Part shown: positions 23,824-35,734 of the stretch, piece by piece | How positions within the stretch are numbered: position 1 is the stretch's first letter | How the letters are laid out: each line of letters begins with the position of its first letter | NCBI GenBank assembly: GCA_001600455.1 | Contig: BCKC01000005.1 | Coordinates: 2,914,001-2,978,000, forward strand | Reading direction: 5' to 3' | Source: Endocalyx cinctus | Taxonomy: Eukaryota > Ascomycota > Sordariomycetes > Amphisphaeriales > Apiosporaceae | Length of the DNA: 64,000 nucleotides | Program-made: the position numbers and the translations under genes | Notes under the pieces: generated by a model | What the model saw: the letters and a program-made list of their open reading frames with translations, nothing else | What the model was told of the DNA's origin: nothing | Databases searched by the model: none

Positions 23824-24804
23824 ATGAGGTATTCCGCCGTCCTCTCCGTCTTCCTACCGATCTTCCTCAGCTCAAACCATGCACTCCTCGCCGTCTCGGG
23901 CCTCAAAATTGCGAGCGCGCTCGGCGTTCTCGAGTGGACGCCGCAGCTGATCGCCAAAGAAGACTTCCTACCCGACGGCGGGCCCAACGTGACCATCGTC
24001 AACGGCGGGATCGCCTCGCTCTTCTCCGACCCCGAAGTCGACCTCGGTGCCAACTCGGAGACCCAGCTCCTGCGACAGTACGGCGCGCATCCCAACCTGC
24101 GCACCATCGTCACCATCGTCGAAGTCTACTACCGCATCGTCGCGCGCCGGGCGAGCAACATCTCCGCGATCGAGGACCTCCGAGGAAAGAGGATCGGCGC
24201 CATCGCTTCGACCTCGAGCGAATACTTCCTGGAGAAATACCTGGGAGACGAGGCCGGATTGGCCCCGGAGGACTTTACCGTCGTGATCGGCGGTGATTGT
24301 CTGAAAGAGCCGTGCGCGAGTACCTCGTACCCCGAGATGCTCCGGAGTGGGACTATCGACGCGATAGGCATGTGGGAGCCCAGCGTGCAGTTCGGCATAC
24401 GGGCGCTCGGAGGCGACGAGGAAGCCATCGTGTTCGGCGAGGACCAGACCACTTACCGGGAGATCTACAACCTCGCGACGACGACGGAGAAGCTGGAGGA
24501 TCCGGCCAAGCGCGCGGAGATCTTGGAATTCGTCAAGGCCCTGCTCCAAGCCGAGACCGTCTTCCGCGACGACTCGGAGGCCGTGGTCGACCGCGTCGCG
24601 GAGGCCGTCGGCGCGGACGCGGACGTGCTCCGCGATGCTTGGCACGTTCATCAATGGACGGCGAGGAACCCGCCCGACATGATCGATGTGCTGGTCGAGG
24701 AAGATGAGTTCGTGGCTAGATATACTGGCAGGACTGCTCTGTCGAGAGACGTAATTGCCGAAATTATTGATCCTACTATTTTAGAGGAAGCTCTAAGCTC
24801 CTGA
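23824..24804 (+). CDS. Secreted periplasmic-binding-protein-type (NMT1/SsuA-like) solute-binding protein
   Basis: 326 residues, one exon, with strong GC bias. A cleavable signal peptide is visible (MRYSAVLSVFLPIFLSSNHA). The body resembles class II ABC-type substrate-binding proteins of the NMT1/SsuA/TauA kind: LKIASALGVLEW then TIVNGGIASLF, IEDLRGKRIGAIASTSSEYF, MLRSGTIDAIGMWEPSVQFG (the typical binding-site WEP loop) and HVHQWTARNPPDM. Cys pair DCLKEPC could form a disulfide. Such proteins normally feed bacterial importers; fungi use the fold for thiamine-pyrimidine synthesis (THI5/NMT1), but those lack a signal peptide and have a HCCCxxC motif absent here. So it may be a secreted ligand-binding protein or old bacterial acquisition; the ligand is unknown. 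Confidence 0.7.
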   Translation: MRYSAVLSVFLPIFLSSNHALLAVSGLKIASALGVLEWTPQLIAKEDFLPDGGPNVTIVNGGIASLFSDPEVDLGANSETQLLRQYGAHPNLRTIVTIVEVYYRIVARRASNISAIEDLRGKRIGAIASTSSEYFLEKYLGDEAGLAPEDFTVVIGGDCLKEPCASTSYPEMLRSGTIDAIGMWEPSVQFGIRALGGDEEAIVFGEDQTTYREIYNLATTTEKLEDPAKRAEILEFVKALLQAETVFRDDSEAVVDRVAEAVGADADVLRDAWHVHQWTARNPPDMIDVLVEEDEFVARYTGRTALSRDVIAEIIDPTILEEALSS

Positions 24805-25661
24805 TTACCTACTTCGGAATACCACGGCTTTAATATAAGAGATATATGAACAGACACACATGACGTGAAAAGTTTCTCGAAATTATAGTCCAATTTTTTA
24901 AGTGTTTTATCATTGACAATTACTAGCCGAATATCAGGTCATGTTCAATTATCCCGCCAAAATGCCATATTTCACATGCCATGACATTGACTTGAGTATC
25001 GTCACAGGGAGTTTCAGTGATCCTTTGAAATTTTTGTAAGCCATGCTGCTTTCATTGTAGTATTTCGTTTCCTATTTTTACCTGTCGTTTATTTATAGAC
25101 ACTCCTTGTAATCATTTTGCATCTAATTATGGATTTTATTTTTGGAAGTCATAACTAAGTTAATCACTATGTGGCGTGATGGTGCAGGAAGAGTAACTAC
25201 AAGTAAAAAGTTCAATTCAAATCCCAGAGGTAAAGGGGTGAGAGGTCGCCCTCTGGGGTAATATCACCCGACAATGTCTTACCCGTATGTGTAACCTACT
25301 TAAGTAGACATCCTGGGTTAGGTCGTAAGCCCAAAACATGCTTTCACGTGATCATTCTTAATACTAGGTACGTGCCTAGGTAGTACGCACTTTATGTCCA
25401 ACGTACATATACGTTTTTAATTAAACACCTGGGGTGTGAGATTTCGTGTAGAACCTCTCATCCACTTTGGAAACATGGGGTAATCTACATCACCGCTTTT
25501 CGGACGTGTTGAAATGCGCTCTTATACCCGTAATTGAGTCCGAATCCTGAGAGACGTAATCACTCCGAATGCTCCGTCTTTCTCTGTGATCTTCAACCAT
25601 AAATACTTCTTCATTTCACTCATTTTACTTCTTCCAACATAATTATCATTTACCCCTCAAT
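24805..25661. other. Intergenic, promoter of the second P450
   Basis: About 860 nt between co-directional genes. Nothing gene-like seen; the last ~130 nt before the ATG are pyrimidine-rich, as expected of a leader. Confidence 0.5.
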
Positions 25662-27574
25662 ATGGCCGCCATGGAGAACATAGTATTCCTGGCGAAATAC
25701 GCCGCCGTACTCTATCTACCTTACGTATGTTCTTCTATTTAATCCATGTAACGTTCTATTAACACATTTCCGCAGCTTTCTTTACTATTCATCTATCGCA
25801 TCTTCTTCCACCCATTGAGAAACTACCCAGGTCCCTTCGTTGCGAAGCTGTCCAACGTCTATACCGGGTTTAATGCTATATGTATGCGCCTGCACTTGAC
25901 AACATACCTAGACCAGCAGAAATATGGTAAGTGAACCACAAATATCACAGCAATCTCGCTTTTTCTTTCACGTCAGTGTACGAACTTATAGTGAAAACAG
26001 GCACTGTAATTCGACATGGACCAAACAAACTTGTGTTTAACTCAGCACAAGCTCTGCAAGGTAATGACACCAATGAATACAATACAGGCCGTAATACGAC
26101 ACGACGTACTGATTCTACTTGACAGATATATACAACAATGAACGACTTACGAAATCCAATGTGTATTTACTGACGATTAGGTCGAAAGAGCCCAGCGTCT
26201 TCAATACCGTGGATAAACAGGCTCACAGAAACAGGCGCAAGGGTAAGTTTTATCTGCGGCTGATAACCGAGTTCATTACTGCATTTTTCTCATACGCATA
26301 AACACTACCCTTGTTCTCTGCGAGGGACTTTCTGACGTGAGACTTGGCAGTGATGAGCCAAGCTATCAATGACAGGGCCATGCGTGCTTTTGAGCCTACC
26401 ATGATAGAGGAGGTCAACATTTTCATCGACCGGCTGTCTGCATTGTCTGCAACCTTGACCCCTGTCGAGATGACTGATCATTGCAAACGACTCGGCATGA
26501 ACCTTGTCGGGCACCTTGCTTTCGGCTACGATCTAAACCTGCAGACGGACCCGACGAATCGGTACATGATACGGGGCTTGTCCGTCGGAATGTATCAAAT
26601 TAACTCTTTTATGCAGTTCCCGCTGTTAAAAAAGCTTTGCTTGCATTATTTATTGCTTCTTCTAGGTTACTCCTCACGTATGAAGTATAGGAACCTTTTG
26701 CAGAGCATGATCAAGAATCGACTCTCGGAGGAGAAACATGCCAAAAACGATATGTACTCATTCGTTGCTGACCATCTGGATAATTCCTCTGGTATAAAGA
26801 CTATGGATCTATGGAGTGAAGCTCTGTTCTTCTTTCCTGCAGGTAAGTGGGCCGGGATGCGTTTACTCAGTACCATTTCTCTGTACTAGTAAGGCCTGTG
26901 CTAATGAGATTATAGCTGGAGATACTACAACTACCTGTATCAGCGCGCTTTTCTTCTACCTGTCACGAAATCGTTATTCTCATTCTTATAACAAGCTAGC
27001 TGATGAGATCAGGACTACTTTTACGAGCGATGATGAGATTCGGGGTGCCAGACTAAATAACTGCCGTTACCTGCGAGCCTGCATCGATGAAGCTTTGAGA
27101 ATGGCTCCTCCCGTCTCCGGAACACCGTGGCGGCAGCTATACCCGAGCGAACGGAAGGAGCCCCTCATAGTCGATGGACATCTGATACCACCAGGCGTCG
27201 ACGTCGGTATCTGCACGTACTCTCTCCACCATAACGAGGAGTACTTCTCCGATCCGTTCACCTTCCGCCCGGAGCGCTGGCTAGACGAAGACGAACCTAC
27301 TCTCGCTCGGATGCGTTCGGCGTTTTGCCCCTTTTCCGTAGGCCACCGCGCGTGCGCGGGTAAATCGATGGCTTATCTGGAAGTTGGTCTCGTGATAGCG
27401 AAGACGTTCTGGAATTTCGATTTCGAGAGAGCGCCGGGAAGAATTGGCGATGTCGGTGCAGGGGTGCTGGGAAAGAAAGACGGGAGGGGGCGACCGGATG
27501 AGTTTCAGCTGTTTGATACGTTTGGCTCGGCGCACGTTGGACCAAACTTAGTCTTCCGTGCTCATGACAAGTAG
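25662..27574 (+). CDS. Cytochrome P450, isotrichodermin C-15-hydroxylase-like
   Basis: ER-anchored heme monooxygenase of 513 residues. Exons: 25662-25724, 25776-25926, 26001-26060, 26126-26242, 26351-26842, 26916-27574; all five introns keep frame. The N-terminal hydrophobic anchor is followed by FHPLRNYPGPF. The helix-B region reads HGPNKLVFNS, helix-C HRNRRKVMSQ (H-R/K-R-x-hydrophobic), the I-helix AAGDTTTT, ExxR EALRMAPP, and PERW. The heme loop is FSVGHRACAG, with Gly, Arg and Cys conserved. This is the fungal group that includes trichothecene C-15 and related hydroxylases. It neighbours a sugar transporter and a flavin oxidase rather than a biosynthetic backbone gene, so the substrate is open. 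A second Met three codons in could also start the protein. Confidence 0.88.
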
Positions 27575-28205
27575 TAGATCTATAATTTCAAGATTGAAGG
27601 TGAACTGTCGTGTATATGATCGAAAGACTGGAATTGCGTATAAATTGAGGCAGATATGGAGTCAGAAATATGGAGAGAAGAGCCGGATAAACTGCTTGGT
27701 GTCAACTAAACATTTCGGACGCAGCCGCAACTTCTTTAGCCAGAGATTGTGATATCAGTTCCAAGGAAGAAAACACATGTCAGCCAAGTTGATATCACCT
27801 TTAGATGGCTCAAAGATCCACTATGGGCGTATACGAATATGACAGTGTAGGGTATCATTGCTATTATTATGACTAACTGGGAAATCACTATTTCTAGACA
27901 CGAAGCTTTCTTGCATAGGTATTCGCTGTATTGGGGTAACACATACTTCTTGCACCAATAAACTCGGTCTCTACAATAAACTTGTTGTTCCCCATAAACT
28001 TAAACACGTTCTCTAATATCAAACAAAAGAGTTCGGAGACACATCTCTTATCTTGACTAGTATTTCCGTTTTCTAATCACTGGCTGGGTTCTTTACATCC
28101 AACGCTGGAATGCTATCATGACTACCAGCAAGAACTGTTAGTTAAATATCTTATCATGGCAAGAAAACTGCCGATTTCCTCGATATTTTTTTTCTGTCAG
28201 GCGAC
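27575..28205. other. Convergent intergenic region
   Basis: About 630 nt between the P450 and transporter 3' ends. No gene or repeat recognised. Confidence 0.55.
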
Positions 28206-29972
28206 TTACGATTTCCTACTAGAACTTTCCCCCTCGTCGGTTACAATGGCCGCTCTCCTCGTTTTCTTCGAAGAAATCCTGTACGCATTGAACCACGGTC
28301 CCTTGAATATCTCGTCCATCTCCTCGACTTGAAGACCGGCAATCTCAGGTACCATTAAGAAAACGTAGACGAGCGCAACGAAGCACCATCCGGCGAAGAA
28401 GATGAATGCTCCCCAATTATCGAAAGACGACAGGATAGATGGCGTGCCCGCGTTGACGCCGTAGAAGAAGAGCCAGTGGAACATCTGCGATAGCGCGCTT
28501 CCGAAGGATCGGATTCGGTTCGGCCATAACTCGGCGCCGAATACGTATGGCAAGATAAGAAGACCTGCGAAGAGAAAAAGAAAAGTGATGAGACGGTATA
28601 TTCTTAACAAAAGAATGCACTAATTATAGGCATGATGAAAACTTACCAATAGCGTAACCGAATCCGTGTAAGAAAATAGCAGCGATGGCAGCCTCGGAAG
28701 CACTATGCGGTACCTCTCCGGCCTGCTTGAACTTGATGTACACCCCGATATAAAGATCCGAAAGCATCTGAATGGTGATGCCGAGAAAGAGGGACTTTCG
28801 GCGACCGAGGGCGTCGATGAAGAAGAATGAGGCTATGAGGGTGAAGAAAAATTTCGCCATGCTGTACATGGCGCTCAGGAACAGGTTGCGGGCCGAGTTA
28901 CCGCCCAGCCCCATGAGAGTCAAGATCGGTACCAGGTACGAGGTAACGGAGTTGGCGCCCGAGAGCTGAGCTAGCGCGAATGAGATTAGCGATTGCTGCA
29001 CGCGACGCAAGTTCGAAGGTACCAGGAAGGTCTCCTTAACAACAGAAAGAAGCTTAGTGCTGCTGCTGCTGCTACTACCGCCCTCGCCGAACCTAGAATT
29101 CTCCTCGGCCAATTGCTCTCGGATAGCGTCGATCTCGTATTGAACGCGCGGGTGGTCCGCGGGAAGACCCCGGAGCTCCGATAGCGTCTTCACGGCTTCT
29201 TCGTGGCGACCGACCAGGAAGAGCCATCGGGGGGACTCGCAGAGGAAGAAGCTCGCGAGGATGCACAAAGCGACGAAAATGCAGGGCGAAAACCACACGA
29301 CCTGGTACTGGAGCCTGCTAGCGGCGATGGTCGTGAATACGCCGTATACGGTGAAGGCGGCGACGAAGAGCGACATCAGCATAGCGACGCTGAACCAGGC
29401 CGTCAGGAGCCCGCGCATCTCGGCCGGCGCGATCTCGACGATGGCCATGCCTCCCAGGACGGTCAGCGGACCGATACCCAAGCCCGAGACGATGCGCGCC
29501 GCGTACAGGCCCTCGAGGCTGGGCGAAAAGGTTGCCGTTAGCTGTCCGACGATCCAGATCGACATGTACAGGCGGAAGGACCATAAGCGGCCGATACGGT
29601 CGTTGATGAAGAAGGAGAGGCCGGCGCCCACGCCGCAGCCGATGTAGACCAGAGAGACGAAGTTGGAAATGGTCTTCGCGTTGGAGCCGGAGTTAATGCC
29701 GAAGAAATTCTGGAATCCCGGCAATGATGGTATCGTAGACGAAGAACCTTGATCCCAAGCTACAGTACGTTATTCGGTCAACTTTAAAAATTCGTAAAAA
29801 ATCGCTTCGAAGTAATGGGAATGATGCACGTACTGATCGGCACGCCACACATAGCGTACAGCGCCGCGGATAAGAGCAGTTTCTTACTGAGGATTACCTC
29901 TCTTGGGGCGGCTCTCATAGATGCCGCATATTTGGCGACCGTTGACTCGGTAAATATTTCCTTGATCCCCAT
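28206..29972 (-). CDS. MFS sugar/polyol transporter
   Basis: Major facilitator of the sugar-porter family, 536 residues, plasma membrane. Exons: 29972-29834, 29759-28647, 28564-28206. Motifs in order: TWDQGSS in the first loop, INDRIGRLWSF (loop 2-3 GRR-type motif), PAEMRG, CESPRWLFLVGR (family PESPRWL), FFIDALGRRKS (second-half loop), VFGAELWPNRIRSFGSAL (compare PAEIFPxRxRxxG), and PEIAGLQVEEMDEIF, matching the PETKGLxLEEID tail. Twelve hydrophobic segments are expected by family and visible in outline. A Ser run encoded by GCT/AGC repeats sits in the central cytosolic loop (GEGGSSSSSTK). Transcribed divergently from the flavin oxidase, from which it is separated by 1.1 kb. Whether it carries sugar, polyol or another substrate is not decided. 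Confidence 0.9.
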
Positions 29973-31097
29973 CTTGCTAGTCGGCAGCGATTATGTCGCA
30001 GTGGATCGAATTTAAAGGAAGAAGGTAGTCGAGCTCTTTTCTTTAATTCCTTTTACTCCCTATTATTTGACAGTATTAGGGGAATTTGTGAAATTCCGAA
30101 GCTAAGGGGTCTTAATAGCATGCACGCGACACACCGGTGAAAAGAAGGGAAAGAAAAAGCAAAAGCAAACGGGCACTAGAAAGCCGTGAGATATCACCGA
30201 CTCGTCTTCATTTATTTAATTTCCTAGATAAGATTGTCTAAACTTCTAAGTACGTCGCAATAATATATGATAAGACGTAATCGCAGGGGTCATTAAAAAC
30301 CCAATACTGACCTTGTTCACAAACATGTTATGATGCCCGTCCTTTGCTAGTCCATGTACTTTTATTAATTCTCGTTAATATAGAATAGAGATAACAAGCA
30401 GACAAGGAACCGAGCCTATCTTGCTATCGAAGGGAGACCCACGCAAAACATCGGGGAAGAGGGTCTTCGACAAATTTAGCGTATTTAAATACTATTCATC
30501 GACCGCAGGCTGCGCCCTTCGTACATAAAATAAAACCGTGAATGGCTAGAGAGCGTTCCCAGTATTAACAGGACTCTAACTACATTGGGATCGAGATTTC
30601 CAATCTGTTTGAGGAGAAATTGATAAGTATTGTCCGTGGTTAACGGTGATGTTACCATTTAAATTCTCCATTCTGGGAACGAAGGAAGTTGTAGTGGAAA
30701 CTACCGAAGCTAATCCCGAAATAGACTAATCGGTATAGCTTTTCAAAGTCCTGAACTCGGGATATCCCGAGGATCATTCTCTTGCTCTACATGTATAAGA
30801 TCACTAGGGTTCCTATTATCGGATGCAGATAACCGAACTAAACGATAAGATTATCGTTATGGCATGTTTATGTTCATGGGGTAAAATGAGTCCATCATTT
30901 TCCGGCTTATGGAGTCGTCAATTGGCGAGAATATTAATTACGGGCTTGGCTCTGGCTGAGTCCTATGACCTATTGACACGAGTATTATTTCTGAGTGAAA
31001 GTATCACGAAAAAACATCCGAAATCTTTAGAAGTAAATCTTTTGGATTAGAAAGGGAGAAAAAATAAATAAAAGAAACTTGATATTAAATACAGAAA
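29973..31097. promoter_or_regulatory. Divergent promoter region, MFS transporter and flavin oxidase
   Basis: 1.1 kb between diverging starts. The short frame at 30823-31050 lacks any similarity. AT-rich with no repeat seen. Could co-regulate import and oxidation of a substrate, which is inference only. Confidence 0.4.
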
Positions 31098-32609
31098 ATG
31101 ACTGCGCCAGTGCCCAAAAAAGATGACCCGATCATCATCGTGGGCAGCGGTATCTTCGGCCTGAGCACGGCCCTGCACCTCGCCCGTCGGGGATACAGCG
31201 ACGTGACCGTTTTCGACCGGCTACCGTACGACGAGACCTTGTATTCATACTTGAAAGGAGCCGACGCCGCCTCGGCCGACATGAACAAGATCGTGCGGTC
31301 GGCCTACGGCTCGCAAACCGAGTATCAGGAGCTGTCCATGGAGGCGATCGAAGGGTGGAACAGCTGGAATGAGGAACTAGCTACGGGAAAGAGCCTTCCT
31401 CCCGGGCTGACTAAGAGCGACCGCGTTTACATTCCTAACGGCCTGATTTCCTTGTCGTCCGCCACCGAGCTGCCCGAATGGGAACGCGCTACGATCGAGA
31501 GTATGGAAAAAGCCGGGTATCCAGACACACAGTTAGCAACGACGGACGCCCGACACCGCGAAGTCGCGAAGCAGAAAGGTATGGCCTTCGCCCTCGACCC
31601 GTTTCAGCGGGAAAAGCGCGGAAAGAGCAACGTCGGCGTCCTCGATAGTACGGGCGGTATGGCCGTCGCCGATAAAGCGTGTCGGTTTGCTTTGCACAAA
31701 GCGAGATCGCTAGGTGCCAAGTTCGTCTTCGGTCCCGAGGCCGGCTGTCTAGTTTCGTTGTGTCGCGATTCCGCCGGCAAAGTCACCGGGATAAAAACGC
31801 GCGACGGCAAGACGCACCGGGCGGAGGTGACGATTATGGCCTGCGGAGGGTGGACGCCTGTCTTACTCCCGGAACTCGATGGCCTCTGCGAAGCGACGGC
31901 GGGCTCGGTGGCTCTTCTCAAGATTCCTCGCGAATCGAAAACTCTCTGGTCCCGACTAGCGCCCGAGAACTTTCCTACCTGGATGTGGAATATGCGAGAC
32001 GGTGCCGATGGTGGATTGTATGGGTTTCCTCGGGACGAGAATGGATGGTTTAAGATCGGCTACCGTGGAACGAAATACACGAACCCGTTGCGGCAAGGAG
32101 ACGGCAAGGAGAGGAGCACGCCCGCGACGCGGTGGTCGGTCGCGCATCGAGACGGAGTGGACCCTGCGGGAGACCGTTTGACGGCGATCCCGCGGAAGGC
32201 TTACGAGGTCATCACGCGCTTTTTAGACGAGTATCTTCCCGAGCTAGCCGCCGAAGGAATAAAGGTCGATTTGACGAGGATATGTTGGTATACGGACACT
32301 CCCGATAACCACTTCGTGATAGATAGGGTTCCCGGGATGGGAGATGGTCTGATTGTGGCGACGGGTGGGAGTGGACATGCATTCAAATACCTGCCCAATA
32401 TCGGAAACTGGGTGGTTGATATCATGGAAAATGTCGGGTTGAACCGACCAGCTGTACGTGCGTGGGGGTGGAGGGATAATAAATTTACTTCTGGAAAGGA
32501 AAAGTCAGCAAATGTTTTAATGGAAGGGTCAAAGGGGACTAGGGCACTACAGAATGTACCATTACTAAAAGAGTCTGCCCTGAAGCAGGCGACTCCAGCG
32601 AAATTGTGA
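31098..32609 (+). CDS. FAD-dependent amine oxidase (sarcosine/saccharopine/fructosyl-amine oxidase family), PTS1
   Basis: Single-exon flavoenzyme of 503 residues in the monomeric sarcosine oxidase family, which oxidises secondary amines or amino acids, releasing H2O2. The dinucleotide-binding motif is IIVGSGIFGLSTALHLARRG near residue 14. The family signature ICWYTDTPDNHFVID contains the Cys that in this family binds FAD covalently. GGSGHAFKYLPNIG near residue 420 is the C-terminal FAD/substrate loop seen in L-saccharopine, L-pipecolate and fructosyl amino-acid oxidases. The last three residues are AKL, a fair peroxisomal targeting signal type 1, in line with H2O2-forming oxidases. GC-rich coding. 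Among the alternatives, fructosyl-amine oxidase versus saccharopine oxidase cannot be resolved by eye. Next to a divergent sugar transporter. Confidence 0.88.
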   Translation: MTAPVPKKDDPIIIVGSGIFGLSTALHLARRGYSDVTVFDRLPYDETLYSYLKGADAASADMNKIVRSAYGSQTEYQELSMEAIEGWNSWNEELATGKSLPPGLTKSDRVYIPNGLISLSSATELPEWERATIESMEKAGYPDTQLATTDARHREVAKQKGMAFALDPFQREKRGKSNVGVLDSTGGMAVADKACRFALHKARSLGAKFVFGPEAGCLVSLCRDSAGKVTGIKTRDGKTHRAEVTIMACGGWTPVLLPELDGLCEATAGSVALLKIPRESKTLWSRLAPENFPTWMWNMRDGADGGLYGFPRDENGWFKIGYRGTKYTNPLRQGDGKERSTPATRWSVAHRDGVDPAGDRLTAIPRKAYEVITRFLDEYLPELAAEGIKVDLTRICWYTDTPDNHFVIDRVPGMGDGLIVATGGSGHAFKYLPNIGNWVVDIMENVGLNRPAVRAWGWRDNKFTSGKEKSANVLMEGSKGTRALQNVPLLKESALKQATPAKL

Positions 32610-32885
32610 TTAAGTACATCCCGCAATTTACCTGCATTCACATCTTCAATGTCCTCCTCTCTTTACCATATTATGATTTGCTTCCCATGTGAACCTAATT
32701 TGTGTACTATGTAATGGTACCTAGGAATTTCTAGAAATAACTTATACAGTATACAGCAACAGCTATTTAATCGGCTCTCCATTTATTCTTCCGTCCAGAA
32801 GGTTGAGCCTTATAATTGCCTGGCAGGAGAGAAATATGTTTGATATCGATTTTTATATCTGACGCCGGTGGTCGGTCAAGCCTGA

Positions 32886-33566
32886 CTAGCCTAGGTTGGC
32901 AGCATTGACTGGTTGTTGTATCGGCTGGGGAGGCTGGTTAACAGGTACTCCGTTGGCGTTATACCTTATAATATAATCCTTCCATTCCCCCAAATCATCT
33001 CTGGGAGGCACATATCCCGGGCCCAGCCAAAACACGTCGGATTTGTTGGCCTGGAGCGCTTCCCATGTAATAGGAATACGACGATACACTTTGGAAACGA
33101 GCAGCTGGAAAGAGTCGACTACATTTGCCGTGTTCGACATGAGATCAACCCGGTTCTGGGAAGGGGCTGGATTAGCGAGCTTGTACATCGCGCGTGCTTT
33201 AACAGCCGCCTTTGTCAGCTCGAATACAAGTCTCGGGCGAAGACTTCTTGCCCACGGCAGCTCAGCGGAAATGTTGCGCCAAAACAGGATCGGATCCACA
33301 ACGTCATTCAATTGCACTAGACGGATACAACCAGTGTTCAAGAGAGTGGTCAAACTTAGGTCGATATTGAAAGCTTGTGCGGGTGGAAGGTATGTAATGA
33401 AGGCTCCCATGATCTTATTGACTTGTTTGACTGATAGTAGAGGATTTCCTTCCATATCGAACCAAGTGAGACCGTTCTGGGGTGCGACAGTGGTGAAAGC
33501 AGGCCTAGGACGGTCGGGGGGTCGGATCGTAGGGCCGGTGGTGTTCTTGCTTGTCTTAGAAGGCAT
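32886..33566 (-). CDS. Hypothetical orphan protein, 226 aa
   Basis: Uninterrupted frame of 226 codons that I do not recognise. It begins with a Lys/Thr/Pro-rich, probably unstructured stretch (MPSKTSKNTTGPTIRPPDRP), followed by a mainly helical core and a Pro/Gln-rich tail (NQPPQPIQQPVNAANLG). No signal peptide, transmembrane helix or metal-binding motif. It faces the flavin oxidase 3' end at 276 nt distance. Its length and ordered-looking composition in AT-rich surroundings argue for a real gene; absence of family motifs means this is the weakest protein call among the long frames. Confidence 0.5.
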   Translation of the reverse strand: MPSKTSKNTTGPTIRPPDRPRPAFTTVAPQNGLTWFDMEGNPLLSVKQVNKIMGAFITYLPPAQAFNIDLSLTTLLNTGCIRLVQLNDVVDPILFWRNISAELPWARSLRPRLVFELTKAAVKARAMYKLANPAPSQNRVDLMSNTANVVDSFQLLVSKVYRRIPITWEALQANKSDVFWLGPGYVPPRDDLGEWKDYIIRYNANGVPVNQPPQPIQQPVNAANLG

Positions 33567-35734
33567 CGTGAATCTGAAGTTCCTGAAAATTTAATGTAAG
33601 CAATAGACATGATACAAAGGGATTGTACGGGTTCTGGGTACCTTTTATCTAGTAAGATGATTTGAAGGTAAAATAGTAACGTAAGAAGAGGAGAGAGAAT
33701 CTAGATCCGTATAGAATGGGTATCAAGAATATGTTTTCGTTCAGAAGAGAGGGAAAAAAGGTATCGTAATGATTAATTAGTACCAACTCGATGGGTATAC
33801 TATGTTCAAATTTGCGATAATAGGAAGAGGCGATGTACCTAACCATGAAGAATATTCACGTGAAATGAATCTGAAATGGATGAAGTCAAGGTGCGAAAGT
33901 GGGAAAATTAAAAGAAAAGAATTGCAGGCAATGTTTATACCAAATAAGGCAATCGGTTTATTTTCGTGAATGCCTTTAATATTGTATTTCATTATTCCAC
34001 AGCTCTTGATTGTGCTTGATATTGGTAGGAATAGTGATAAGAGAGTAACTTACTATTAGCAGTGGATTACCAAAGTAATATAGGTATTATTGCGCTTTCT
34101 ACGTCTTTCTTAATACTCCATTGTCTTTCTATAAAGATGACTATAGGGAACAAGAGAATACCCTGATCAACATTATTCAAATATTCTCACGATTCATAGA
34201 AGTAGACCACGACTCCTCCGGCTATCGAACGAGCAGTTCCTTTCCCTTATTGATTCATTAGCAACTGAAAATAGCAAATTAAGGAGCGCCTTGCACGTCT
34301 AATCGTCGCTATAGCTACCCCGCAAGCAAGCTAAAGATACGATATTGCACACGGCTAGGAAACTACTCTATAGTAGACCTCCCGTATTAATAGCTTTCAT
34401 ACCTTTCGGGATAGCGCTTGTTGAGCTTTTCTACAGTCAACTTCTCAAAACAGTAATCCAAAAATGCTACCAGGTGAGTAACCACATCCAGCTAATTACA
34501 AGACATTTCTATTGAGTTTAAACTTGAACAAAAATATATCCAGGCTGATGAATGAATAGAGAGTATCACTTGCACCAGAATGAATTAATAATCGAGGCTA
34601 TGCGGAGTACGACAAGAAAATATAACTTTCCTTTCAACCCCTATTTTTTCCTGCCTCTCCAAAATCTCCTCCTAGAAAAGATAAACTGAGGCTTACATAT
34701 CGATAGTCGAATAAAATAGAGCAAATCAATGTAAATGCCGAATCAAAAATGCCTAAACAAGCACCTGTTACGAGAGAACCTTGAGGAAATACATCGAAAC
34801 CGATACCGACCGAGCTAGCAGCAGACCAGATGACTTAAATAGTGCGAAACGAGAAATTCGTTATTAATACAAGATCCTAGGATGGTATGCGTGCTGCTAT
34901 GTACTTCCTCATTCTCCTTCTTGTGAAGGTGATCATTGAGTTCCTCTACCGATTAGTCTTTACTTGAGAACTAATACCCCCGGCGCCTTTCATGACCACT
35001 GATCAACCGAGCTTCATTGTACGTTGTTGATTTCTTATACTCCTTATAGGCATAATAATTCCGAAATTAACTAATGATTTAGAAATCCCTCGGATTGACG
35101 CGCAATGAATATCGACAAATCACCTTACACTTTTGCATGGATGATAGCTTTTGGCACTGAATCTTGATCACCTTTCATTTGGACGTAGCAATTCCACTGC
35201 AGCACCACGAGGGGCCTCGATAACTGAAGATAGTACCTTGGTGTGAGAATTAGGGGGGTACCGGAGTGAGGGTAAAGCATGCATGATACCAGCTAGGTAG
35301 ATGTACGGACAGGTTCAATGATATATTGATTCCTGACTCCTCTCATACTGAATATATGGGAGGGAGACCGCATATATATACACATCGTAGTAATACATCC
35401 ACACCAGGGTAGCTGGTAGCTACCTGGCACTTGAAGCCTGGCACTTAACGAGTGTAAATCCTAATCTAGCCACTAAGATGACAGATTTGACGCTATCTAG
35501 CTGTACAGAGACATAGAAATGGGCTCATCATCAACTAATCAGTCCTTTTCTTACATACATAGCAACTTCCCCATGCTGAAGGCCACTGTGAGGGGGCAAG
35601 TGAAGCTCAGTATAATCATTGCTCAGCATATTCTCAACCCTAGAGGATGTTGGATCCGTCCTAAGAACATGTTCGTCAACAAGATATAAGCGAATAGGAC
35701 GGGTTGGATGAGAAAGAGAAAAAAAAGAAAAACC
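33567..35734. other. Gene-poor AT-rich region
   Basis: About 2.2 kb with only short random frames. Looks like old non-coding or mutated repeat DNA; no terminal repeats or coding motifs could be read. Confidence 0.45.

Noticed and set aside
23934..24707. Arg-rich frames overlapping the solute-binding protein gene
   Set aside because: Shadow frames produced by the high GC content of the real gene.
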